Source of the DNA: Candidatus Heimdallarchaeota archaeon
GTDB taxonomy: Archaea; Asgardarchaeota; Heimdallarchaeia; Heimdallarchaeales; Kariarchaeaceae
DNA: 7,801 nt
NCBI GenBank assembly: GCA_027016475.1
Contig: JALUTL010000398.1
Span: forward strand, 1 to 7,801
Direction of reading: 5' to 3'
Shown here: positions 1-6,862 of the stretch, in pieces
Numbering within the stretch: the first letter of the stretch is position 1
How the letters are laid out: each line of letters begins with the position of its first letter
Translations under genes and position numbers: made by a program
Notes under the pieces: generated by a model
What the model saw: the letters and a program-made list of their open reading frames with translations, nothing else
The model's database searches: none
Told to the model about the DNA's origin: nothing

Positions 1-23
1 GTACAGGGTTGTTGAATATCGTA

Positions 24-500
24 TCAACTGTTCAGGTCATCCTCAGTTTTTTTTGTGAGTACTTCTGCGATGGAGGTCGGTTTTTCTTTGGGATATGAAT
101 GCTCAGCTTGAGGTTCAAGCCTGCAAATCTGGATGTTGACGGCGTGGAGCATCAAAGTAAGTAGGGAGTGAATGACAAAGCGGAGTGCGATGCTCCAAGC
201 GGGTTCTGTCTTGAGTGCGTACAGGTTTGTGATGAAGGAAATGAAGAATTCTGCGGTTGGATCTCCTTGAGTATCATAGAGAAGGAAGATTATGAGTATT
301 GGCACAGTTGAGTATGAGAAAATGAGGAAGGCCTTGAATTCCCCGGGGAGTTGGGATCGTCGTTCCGGTTCGAATATGGGGCTGACGGCTAAAGTAGAGA
401 CTGCCATGATGAACAGAACCCTCGGAAAAGTGAACGGGAACACCGTGATGGCGAGAAGGACAATGTATGAAATGGTGATCCATTTGTTGAGCTTGGTCAT
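24..500 (-). CDS. Small multi-span membrane protein, unknown family
   Basis: This gene encodes about 158 residues ending in TGA. I do not recognise the family. Hydrophobic stretches near residues 7-23, 26-43, 54-75 and 103-126, with a weaker one near 84-95, suggest four or five membrane spans. The last 30 or so residues are polar and charged and probably form a cytoplasmic tail. I chose the ATG at 498-500 (protein begins MTKLNKW) because a TATA-like element lies 23-30 bases upstream. In-frame starts further upstream, up to 575, would add an unlikely hydrophilic extension and would run into the divergent gene's promoter. The gene diverges from the helical-repeat gene at 654, and the 153 bases between them hold both promoters. 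A shared role with that gene is possible but is inferred only from position. Confidence 0.72.
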   Translation of the reverse strand: MTKLNKWITISYIVLLAITVFPFTFPRVLFIMAVSTLAVSPIFEPERRSQLPGEFKAFLIFSYSTVPILIIFLLYDTQGDPTAEFFISFITNLYALKTEPAWSIALRFVIHSLLTLMLHAVNIQICRLEPQAEHSYPKEKPTSIAEVLTKKTEDDLNS

Positions 501-522
501 GGTACGGAGGTCAATGTTTTGG

Positions 523-530
523 ATTATATG
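523..530 (-). promoter_or_regulatory. Archaeal TATA-like promoter for the small membrane protein gene
   Basis: Read on the minus strand this is CATATAAT, lying 23-30 bases upstream of the ATG at 500. That spacing suits a leaderless archaeal transcript. There is no Shine-Dalgarno motif upstream of this ATG; the GGAGG visible at 506-510 is on the opposite strand. Confidence 0.5.
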
Positions 531-623
531 ATGAAAATCTCGGAACCTGATCATTTCACGAAATTCCACAGGCATATGTTTTCTTGGGTCATAATAAGTG
601 TTGCCCGTGGTTGGCAGGATAGG

Positions 624-630
624 TTAATTA
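624..630 (+). promoter_or_regulatory. Possible TATA-like element for the helical-repeat gene
   Basis: TTAATTA lies 24-30 bases upstream of the ATG at 654. It is a weak TATA match, but the spacing equals that of the other promoters in the window and supports 654 as the start. Confidence 0.35.
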
Positions 631-653
631 GGGATGACGATCAATCATTGGTA

Positions 654-2282
654 ATGTCGATCATCGAGAGCATTCGCTCAGATCCAGCATCTGGTGTTGC
701 AGAGCTTCAAAGGCTGGTTGAGAGCAATCCCAGTGTGCTGGTCAATGAAATTTCCAACTTGTTGTCTGTTTCATTTGAGTTTGAGGATCAGTTTACGAGC
801 TTCAATATTCTTTCTTCCGTGAACATTGTCTGCCAAAGTATACCTCAGGCAGTTGATTTGCATTTTTCATCGATCATGGACGCATTGGACAGGCTTTCCC
901 AAATGCAGTTGCGTGATGAGGACATGCTCGGCATGGCCCGCGTGATGCTGATGGGGCTGGTTCACACAAAATTTCAGATGGATCCGTCCTTGTTGCAGGT
1001 TCATGCACCAGTTCTGTTCCGGTTGATGAATGCTGGCGGGTCGGTTGCGGGAATTGCATCGGCTCCATTGACGCAAGCGGTTTTCAACAGTCCACAAGTG
1101 GTTGCACCATATGTCGAAGAAATATTCAAAGCCATAAAGAACGGGAATGAGACATTGATCAGTGCATTGGTCACCATGTACAACTACAACAGGGAGGGAT
1201 TTGAGAGGGAATATGACACGTTGATTGAGCTGTACCAAACCAACATGACATACAGATCCACGCTTCTGTCAATTCTGGCTGAGGTATCCAAGGGCAATGG
1301 TGCATTGGCAGTTCCTCATTTGGACAAGTTTGCACCTGCGCTTCAGGTCATGGCGACATCAAGCATGGCAGTCATTATTTTCACAGAAGCTGCGAAGGTT
1401 GCGCCTGAAGAGGTTGCAAAATATGTCGACCAGATGGTTGCGGCAATTGGTTTCCAGCCGCATCTTGGCTATACTGTCCCGAACATTCTTGGAATTATCG
1501 GACAGAAAGTGCCTGAAATGGCACCTGTTTATTTGGAGAAGCTTTGGCAACTGTCACAGACGGTTTCCGATGAGATGCTTCCGATGGTGCTGTCGGAGAT
1601 GCGCAATTTGGGCGAGACCAATCCTCAGTTGCTGGAGCCGTATATTCAGGGGATACGGACGTTGGAAGGGCATGACCAAGAGCATGTCAGGGACAATGCC
1701 CGTGCAATAGTGGACATGTACGAGGGAAGAACGCTCAGAACCTTGGCCATGTCGATCGAAGAGCAGAACCGAAAGATCAGAGAGGCAGTGAAATCTACGG
1801 AAGACCTGATGAAGTACGTGGACGAAAACATTTCCATGTTGAAGGATTTCATTGCAGAAATAAACAAGAAGCTCCCGACGCCGCGTAAGTTTTCAACTGA
1901 AGGCAGGATCAGGAAGACACTTATCCTCCATTTTGTGTGTGAAGGGACGAGTCCCAACTGCCTGTTCCCTGAGGACAGGCCATTTACGACAGAGACGAAG
2001 GACTGGAACAAATGGCTCAAAATTGCATTTTCTGGGATCAAGCTGGGCAAAAGCCTGATAGTTCCTGCAAGCGCAGGTGATGCCGTTTCAGCTGTCAAGG
2101 ATGCTTATGAGGCCTACAAGGAAAAGTACGACAAGGATTTCCTGGCCTACATCAGCGAACCTTTTCTGACCAGCCAAGAGCAGGACAGTCTGGTCAACCA
2201 GCTGAGAGAGGCAAAGTTCTTCAATATCTTCAATTATGATGCACAGACAGCTCATTGGATCTGTACCATGTGTACACCATAA
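654..2282 (+). CDS. HEAT/ARM-like helical-repeat protein with coiled coil and cysteine-containing C-terminal domain
   Basis: The protein has about 542 residues in three parts. Residues 1 to about 355 are repeated pairs of amphipathic helices of the HEAT/ARM type, clearest in the second half, where stretches such as VAKYVDQMVAAIGFQ and LLEPYIQGIRTLE recur about every 35-40 residues. Residues about 361-406 are a heptad-like coiled coil. Residues about 407-542 form a separate domain with Cys429, Cys436 and a terminal WICTMC (Cys537, Cys540). Helical-repeat proteins usually serve as binding scaffolds; the partner here is unknown. There is no signal peptide or membrane span, so the protein is probably cytosolic. 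The frame is also open back to a TTG at 519 that follows a GGAGG. I prefer 654 because residues upstream of it do not resemble the repeats and the TATA spacing fits. The gene ends 57 bases before the next start, in the same frame. Confidence 0.85.
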   Translation: MSIIESIRSDPASGVAELQRLVESNPSVLVNEISNLLSVSFEFEDQFTSFNILSSVNIVCQSIPQAVDLHFSSIMDALDRLSQMQLRDEDMLGMARVMLMGLVHTKFQMDPSLLQVHAPVLFRLMNAGGSVAGIASAPLTQAVFNSPQVVAPYVEEIFKAIKNGNETLISALVTMYNYNREGFEREYDTLIELYQTNMTYRSTLLSILAEVSKGNGALAVPHLDKFAPALQVMATSSMAVIIFTEAAKVAPEEVAKYVDQMVAAIGFQPHLGYTVPNILGIIGQKVPEMAPVYLEKLWQLSQTVSDEMLPMVLSEMRNLGETNPQLLEPYIQGIRTLEGHDQEHVRDNARAIVDMYEGRTLRTLAMSIEEQNRKIREAVKSTEDLMKYVDENISMLKDFIAEINKKLPTPRKFSTEGRIRKTLILHFVCEGTSPNCLFPEDRPFTTETKDWNKWLKIAFSGIKLGKSLIVPASAGDAVSAVKDAYEAYKEKYDKDFLAYISEPFLTSQEQDSLVNQLREAKFFNIFNYDAQTAHWICTMCTP

Positions 2283-2306
2283 CCTGTCCTATCACCTACA
2301 AAACCT

Positions 2307-2315
2307 ATTTGTATT
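2307..2315 (+). promoter_or_regulatory. Weak TATA-like element for the large membrane protein gene
   Basis: ATTTGTATT lies 25-33 bases upstream of the ATG at 2340, in the short gap after the helical-repeat gene, with an A-rich stretch just before it. The match is weak. The gene may instead, or also, be cotranscribed with its upstream neighbour. Confidence 0.3.
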
Positions 2316-2339
2316 GTCGTACCAGTTGTCAATGTGCCG

Positions 2340-4220
2340 ATGGTGACAGCAACCTTTCTGAATTCGGCCCAAAAGCATCCGAAAGTCTATCTCCTAGGCT
2401 TCCTTGCATTTTCGGCCCTTCTTTCCCAGACCCATGAACGAACAATAGCATTTTCCCTTTTGGCGGTTGGTGCCTCTATTGTCCTTTTTCTTGCATTTCT
2501 TGCATTGATGCGGCTGGTGCTCAGGTTTGTGCGTGCAGACCCATTTACCAGATATGGGTTGCTTGTCTATGCCCTATTCATCATCGGGAATGTGCTTGTC
2601 CTCCGTTTTGTCGCCTTTCATATAGCCAACAGAAACCCTTCCTTTGCCATCTTCATTTTTGCCTCCGCATTGCTTTGTCTTCCGTTTCTTTATCTAGTTG
2701 CAATAATTCCGCCAAACTACACTCCGAAATCCCTCTATGACTTCAGGATTCCTCCCCGTCCAAAATACCTATGGGAACACCTTCAGGCATTTCTGTTCAC
2801 TGCTGTAACAGTTGTCTATGTTTCAGTGGCCAATTTTCTGCCTGTTGAATCCGCAACAATTGGATTGGCAATACTGTTCGTGTTCAATGTGCTGGCCTTT
2901 CCCATACATTACGAAATGTTCTGGATCACTGCCCAACCGATCGCGCTTCGGAAACACAGGCAGTTGAGATACCTCCCTGATCAGCCACAGCTCCCTTCCG
3001 AACAGTCCATGGATCTGCCCCACTTCGAAATCGTCTACGGCTCAGAACCGTTGCCCCCCAGAACTCGACAAGGACTGTTCCAGTTGATCCAGCTCGCAGA
3101 AAAGGACAAAATCAGCCCACAAACCTTCTGGAACGAGCTTCAACACTACTTGCCGATCATTCGCGAGCAACCTGAATCTCTGGACAACTTGGCATTGACG
3201 CAGGCAATTCTCAGGTTGGCTACAAGATGGGGAAATGACGGTATCCACGCTCGACCGTTTCTGCTCATGCTTCTGCCGCCGCTCCTCAAAAAATGGAGAA
3301 TTTTCGCACTGCTTCCGAAATACCTTCAGCCATTGGTCTATGACTTCTTCGAGTTCCTGTACCTAACCAAAACCTTGACACCGCATTGGGAAGAAATGAT
3401 ACACTATGAAATAAAGACAAGACGATCTGCGAGAAAACGGTTTCCACTACTTTCCGACATAATTCCCCCCATGGATCTGTCACTGTGGAAGCTTGAATGG
3501 AACAACAGGGCATTTTTCGGAAAAGAAGGACTGAAACTGGCAAAACAGGATTGGAATGCAATTGAACCTCCACAGATCCAAACCGACCCTTGGACAGAGG
3601 ACTTGGACATCGCCGCATTCAACCTCTTTTCCACATTCTTTGGTGAAGGGTCAAAGAAAGCATGGGGTGGCTCACTCCATTATCCATACGAAAAATTTGA
3701 GTGGGTTTTCTACGGCAATTTGCTCAGTGACTACTCCCCAGAAAAATACCAGCAGCAAATCCCTCAGCTCAAGTCAAAAGGCATGCAGAGACGAGCAAGA
3801 CCTGCCAAAGAGGATGACAGCTACACCGTCAAACTCAGTGAAGAGCAGAAAAAAGAATACCTTGAAGAAGTCCTCTCCAAAGGATTCCAGGAAATCAACC
3901 CCTCAAAATACCACAAAAGAAAAAGAACACTGCCAAAACCAAATCCAACAAAAACAAACCTTCTCATCCTTGCCGCATCCTTGACCATCATCGCCCTGAA
4001 CATCATCATCAACTCACCAACCAACAACTTCTTCGCCTTCCTGACATTCGGATTGGGCATTGTCACCGCCTTCTTCTCTGTTGAGGTGGAGACAATGGAA
4101 GCCGAACAGCTTACAGATCCCGAGGCCCTCGCTTATGTCCCCAAGGAAGTTTACGTCAACAAGCCGCTGCTCGCAGCCGCCATTGCAATAATCATCACCG
4201 CTATAGCCTTCATTGCCTAA
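2340..4220 (+). CDS. Large membrane protein with N- and C-terminal spans and a soluble middle, unknown family
   Basis: The protein has about 626 residues. I do not recognise the family. The N-terminal 200 residues carry about six hydrophobic segments (near 15-29, 36-60, 72-93, 101-123, 149-167 and 172-196). A soluble, Trp- and Pro-rich region of about 340 residues follows, with a highly basic patch (YHKRKRTLPKPNPTK) just before the C-terminal membrane part. Three more spans (near 540-558, 564-581 and 608-626) end the protein, the last running to the C-terminus. I chose the ATG at 2340; a GTG two codons upstream (2334) is an alternative. The gene lies 57 bases downstream of the helical-repeat gene on the same strand, so the two may be coexpressed. 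A membrane platform for the soluble helical-repeat protein is conceivable, but that is position-based inference. I see no catalytic motif. Confidence 0.85.
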   Translation: MVTATFLNSAQKHPKVYLLGFLAFSALLSQTHERTIAFSLLAVGASIVLFLAFLALMRLVLRFVRADPFTRYGLLVYALFIIGNVLVLRFVAFHIANRNPSFAIFIFASALLCLPFLYLVAIIPPNYTPKSLYDFRIPPRPKYLWEHLQAFLFTAVTVVYVSVANFLPVESATIGLAILFVFNVLAFPIHYEMFWITAQPIALRKHRQLRYLPDQPQLPSEQSMDLPHFEIVYGSEPLPPRTRQGLFQLIQLAEKDKISPQTFWNELQHYLPIIREQPESLDNLALTQAILRLATRWGNDGIHARPFLLMLLPPLLKKWRIFALLPKYLQPLVYDFFEFLYLTKTLTPHWEEMIHYEIKTRRSARKRFPLLSDIIPPMDLSLWKLEWNNRAFFGKEGLKLAKQDWNAIEPPQIQTDPWTEDLDIAAFNLFSTFFGEGSKKAWGGSLHYPYEKFEWVFYGNLLSDYSPEKYQQQIPQLKSKGMQRRARPAKEDDSYTVKLSEEQKKEYLEEVLSKGFQEINPSKYHKRKRTLPKPNPTKTNLLILAASLTIIALNIIINSPTNNFFAFLTFGLGIVTAFFSVEVETMEAEQLTDPEALAYVPKEVYVNKPLLAAAIAIIITAIAFIA

Positions 4221-4227
4221 AAAACCA
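4217..4227 (-). terminator. Possible T-run terminator of the minus-strand nuclease-like gene
   Basis: On the minus strand a T6 run (4219-4224 as A6 on the plus strand) lies about 50 bases past the stop of the gene at 4276-4860. Archaeal RNA polymerase can terminate on short T-runs without a hairpin. The run overlaps the stop codon of the convergent gene. The evidence is the run and its position only. Confidence 0.25.
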
Positions 4228-4275
4228 GACATAAACCACTGGCCGGAAAGTTTTGTGACCAGACTTCCCACAGGT

Positions 4276-4860
4276 TTAACCATCAAACCCATATCGCATT
4301 CGGATATCTCCCTGATTCACAACAGTAAGGATATCACCGAGCAGCACAACCCCCAATATGCCCTTTTCCGTCAATTCAGAAACCAACTCATCAGGAATTG
4401 CAATTGAGGAAATCACAGGATCAGCCTTCTTTTTGCCATATTCTGGAAACAACATCTGGAACCTTTCGCCCATAAACTGCGCAAATCTTTCAATGTGATC
4501 ACTATGCAACGTTGACTTTGTTTCATTCACGAATATGACATCATCATACTCGATCAAAGCGTCAACCTCTCCTGAAACACACCTTTCCCTGTTCTTCCGC
4601 TTTATGTTCGACATGACCCCAATTGGCTCACCCAAACCAAAAGTTTTGGACAATACATTCGGAAGGTTTGGAACGACTATGTCAACTACCAACGTGCCTA
4701 GCCGGTTGGCCAGATCTCCCCACCGTTTGTTGCTCTCTTTCTTGAAATCACGCATCGCCTCCTTGAATTCCTCAAACCCCCGCAAAAGCTGTGTCTGTGC
4801 ATACAGATAGTTTTTCAGGGCGCTTTCCAAAGAGGGGATCTGCTGTTTGAGATCTGACAT
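4276..4860 (-). CDS. PD-(D/E)XK nuclease-like protein, DUF3782 type (intact copy)
   Basis: The protein has 194 residues. The N-terminal 45 or so form a helical, coiled-coil-like segment, followed by the WGDLANRLGT motif (residues 47-56) typical of DUF3782-type proteins. A restriction-like core follows: Asp100 in GEVDALIEYDD and Glu113-x-Lys115 in VNETKST match the D...ExK arrangement of PD-(D/E)XK nucleases. The residues look competent for metal-dependent nuclease chemistry, but family members are mostly uncharacterised and neither substrate nor role is established. I chose the ATG at 4858-4860 because the N-terminus then begins at the helical segment; an in-frame ATG at 4968 would add 36 residues that read as promoter sequence. 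The gene converges on the large membrane protein gene and diverges from the GH114-like gene. A broken homologue lies at 6007-6605. Confidence 0.85.
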   Translation of the reverse strand: MSDLKQQIPSLESALKNYLYAQTQLLRGFEEFKEAMRDFKKESNKRWGDLANRLGTLVVDIVVPNLPNVLSKTFGLGEPIGVMSNIKRKNRERCVSGEVDALIEYDDVIFVNETKSTLHSDHIERFAQFMGERFQMLFPEYGKKKADPVISSIAIPDELVSELTEKGILGVVLLGDILTVVNQGDIRMRYGFDG

Positions 4861-4886
4861 TGCCTTACGTTTATGGCCAATTGGGA

Positions 4887-4896
4887 AAATAAAAAC
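4887..4896 (-). promoter_or_regulatory. TATA-like promoter for the intact nuclease-like gene
   Basis: On the minus strand this reads TTTTTATTTT and lies 27-36 bases upstream of the ATG at 4860. That fits an archaeal TATA box with a very short leader. There is no good Shine-Dalgarno motif before the start. Confidence 0.45.
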
Positions 4897-5020
4897 CCAT
4901 TGAATGTCAAGGCAGACCAAAATGCGCAAGAATTTCCTTGAAATCAATCCGTTGCTTGAAACTACCATTTCTATGATTTAATCACTGTCGAAAGCCAAGC
5001 AATGAAACAATCCATAGATT

Positions 5021-5034
5021 GGAAAGCTTTATTG
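5021..5034 (+). promoter_or_regulatory. BRE-TATA-like promoter for the GH114-like gene
   Basis: GGAAAG followed directly by CTTTATTG resembles an archaeal BRE plus TATA element. The TATA part lies 24-31 bases upstream of the ATG at 5058, as expected for a leaderless message. It appears intact although the gene it serves is broken. Confidence 0.5.
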
Positions 5035-5057
5035 ACTCCGGCCACATCGTCTCTTCA

Positions 5058-5992
5058 ATGAAGACTTTTGCCCTCCTCCTATGTATCATCTTCATCCTCC
5101 CTACATCTGCAAACACTGAGAACGTCCGTCCGTGGGGCTATCAACTGCAAAATGCCGAAATAATGGAACTGATGAACTCCCCCTTTGACCTGCTCGTTAT
5201 CGATTATTCAAAGGACGGATTAAATTCAAGCACATGGTCGCCTGAAGAAATAGAGACGCTGAAACACCAAGGAAAAACAGTCATCTCCTATATCAGCATA
5301 GGAGAAGCTGAAGACTACAGATACTATTGGAACGAAACTTGGAAAAACAATCCGCCAAGCTGGCTGGATGAAGAAAACCCTGATTGGAAAGGCAACTACA
5401 AGGTAAGGTTTTGGGAACACCAATGGCAGACAATCATCCTTGACTACATCAGAATTATCATGAACATTGGTTTTGATGGCCTGTATTTCGACATGTCGAT
5501 GCCTATGAATACTATGAGGAAAAAGGGATTTCTGACGCAGCTGAACGCATGGTCTCTTGGATCGAGACTGTTACAACATTTGCCAGACAAATAGAACACA
5601 ACACCGTGATCATTCCCCAAAACGGTGAAGGACTCCTCCAATTCGAAACAGTCAGGTCAATCATCGATGGAATCGCCGTAGAGGATCTCTTTTTCTTGGA
5701 TGCAAAAACGTAAAGGGACGAGAGATCCCTCAATGAACGACTCAACCTCTTGGATCTTTTTCCAAATGACAAGGAGGTTCTGGTCGTTGACTATGTTACC
5801 TCACCTGAAAAACAGATGGAACTTCATGCCTTGGCACAAAAATACGGATTTGTTCCTTACGCAACTGTTCGAGACCTAGACAAGCTAACCATTCCCATTT
5901 GGCTACAATCAACCACACATTCAACCGATATCCAGATCTTGGTCATTGTCGCTTCAATCGGGTTTGCCACATACAAAAAACACTACAGATGA
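5058..5992 (+). pseudogene. TM1410/GH114-like secreted glycosidase, broken by a frameshift and an in-frame stop
   Basis: With both lesions bridged the product is about 311 residues, a usual length for the TM1410/COG2342 family related to GH114 endo-alpha-1,4-polygalactosaminidases. A hydrophobic signal peptide (residues 1 to about 18) precedes the domain. Family landmarks are WGYQLQ (26-31), DLLVIDYSKDG (44-54), the acid-rich VISYISIGEAEDYR (75-88) and GFDGLYFD (138-145). After Asp145 the frame is lost; one base is missing near 5493-5495. The next frame continues with VDAYEYYEEKGISDAAERM, exactly the expected sequence. That frame hits TAA at 5711-5713 and then continues with VLVVDYVTSPEKQ and YGFVPYATVRDLDKL. 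A Ser/Thr-rich stretch, a short hydrophobic segment and KKHYR end the protein, suggesting a membrane anchor. If intact it would act outside the cell on galactosamine-containing polysaccharide; that specificity is family-based inference. Confidence 0.85.
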
Positions 5993-6006
5993 CATCCAGA
6001 AATTAC

Positions 6007-6605
6007 CTAGCTGATTTGATCCAAATTCAGAATCTGCATGTCGGGACAGGGGGTCAAGGCAAATATCTTGTTCGCAGTCAGCTCCTGTACCGCCTCGTCA
6101 GTGAACTCCATCGCAGAAACAAACGAAATTAGCCATTTGCCCTTCAGATAGGGAAAGAACTTAAAGAAATCTTCCGACTTGCTGAAATTCACGAAAGCCT
6201 CAATTGATCGAAGAGATGCTGTTGCCTTTACCTCGTTTACCAAAACCGTTTCATCATAGATGACAACCATGTCAAACTCCTTGGTTCTCCCTTCTGCCCG
6301 TGCTTTGTTGTTCAAACGAATCTCGATTGGATCCTTCAGGCCCAGAAGTTCTCCATACGTTGTACAAAACATGGCAGAATCAGATCCTCGCCTATGGTGC
6401 CCAACCGATTCGCCAATTCCCCCCATTTTTGGTTCAGTTCCCTTATGTTCTTCTCAGTGAACTCCTTGTATTCAGCCATCTCCTGCTTGAATTCCTGCAT
6501 CTCCTCTATGAAGGACGCCAGCTTTATCTCCGGCTGCCGTTGCACATAGACCAAGTCCTTCATCATCCGCTCCAAGTCTGAAACCCGATCAACAACCTTT
6601 GTCAT
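6007..6605 (-). pseudogene. PD-(D/E)XK nuclease-like protein, DUF3782 type, broken by a one-base frameshift
   Basis: This is a divergent homologue of the intact gene at 4276-4860. With one base restored near 6355-6361 it encodes 199 residues, against 194 in the intact copy. Residues 1 to about 58 are a charged coiled coil, then WGELANRLGT (61-70). The break falls after GTIGEDLILPCFVQR; the next frame resumes as YGELLGLKDPIEI. With the missing base restored this segment matches the intact copy position for position in length (26 residues from GT to PI). The catalytic set is kept downstream: Asp112 in KEFDMVVIYDE and Glu125-x-Lys127 in VNEVKAT. As written, the first frame stops about 100 residues in, before the catalytic residues, so the product should be inactive. 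I chose the ATG at 6603-6605, which has a TATA-like element at the usual distance. Its stop (TAG) lies 14 bases from the end of the convergent glycosidase pseudogene. Confidence 0.82.
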
Positions 6606-6629
6606 CTTTACAATGGAATAGATATCCCC

Positions 6630-6636
6630 TTTTATG
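6630..6636 (-). promoter_or_regulatory. TATA-like promoter for the broken nuclease-like gene
   Basis: On the minus strand this reads CATAAAA and lies 25-31 bases upstream of the ATG at 6605. It matches the spacing seen at the other starts. Confidence 0.4.
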
Positions 6637-6696
6637 AAGGTTTGGAACGAAAAGACGATCCCGAAACCTGTCCGGGAATGAGACAAAACTTCTGTT

Positions 6697-6847
6697 TCAT
6701 TTCAGCTTCCCATGGATTTTTATGAACCAAAACGACACCATCCCCATCAAAGTTGAAGTAAATGCAACCGCCACTATCGCAGCAATCAACATGAAGAAAT
6801 CATAAGGAAAAAGCGGCCATGGATGGATATGGAAACAATCTAGCCAT
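6697..6847 (-). pseudogene. Possible small single-span membrane protein, apparently frameshifted
   Basis: An open frame ending in TGA at 6697 encodes a clear membrane helix (MLIAAIVAVAFTSTLMGM, then FWFIKIHGKLK). Its own first ATG is at 6792, which gives only 31 residues and no promoter-like element at the usual distance. If one base is removed from the A5 run at 6808-6812 (T5 on the minus strand), the frame joins an ATG at 6847 and gives a 49-residue protein beginning MARLFPYPSMAAFPYDFF. A weak TATA-like CAATAAGG lies about 21-28 bases upstream of 6847. The family is unknown. The protein could instead simply start at 6792, or be a remnant of a longer gene. It sits between the broken nuclease-like gene and another membrane protein gene on the same strand. 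Confidence 0.35.
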
Positions 6848-6862
6848 ATGAAGCAAAACCAA

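Noticed and set aside
519..4220. Helical-repeat gene and large membrane protein gene as one protein by readthrough of the TAA at 2280, since both are in the same frame with no other stop between them
   Set aside because: The 57 bases between do not read like a linker, a TATA-like element and ATG follow, and TAA ends other genes here.
4861..4968. Extended N-terminus of the intact nuclease-like protein starting at 4968
   Set aside because: It would cover the TATA-like element, adds residues unlike the family, and the broken homologue starts at the same relative position as the 4860 start.
4922..4981. Nineteen-residue ORF on the plus strand between the divergent nuclease-like and GH114-like genes
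   Set aside because: It is too short to judge, has no element at the usual promoter distance that I trust, and lies in promoter sequence of the flanking genes.
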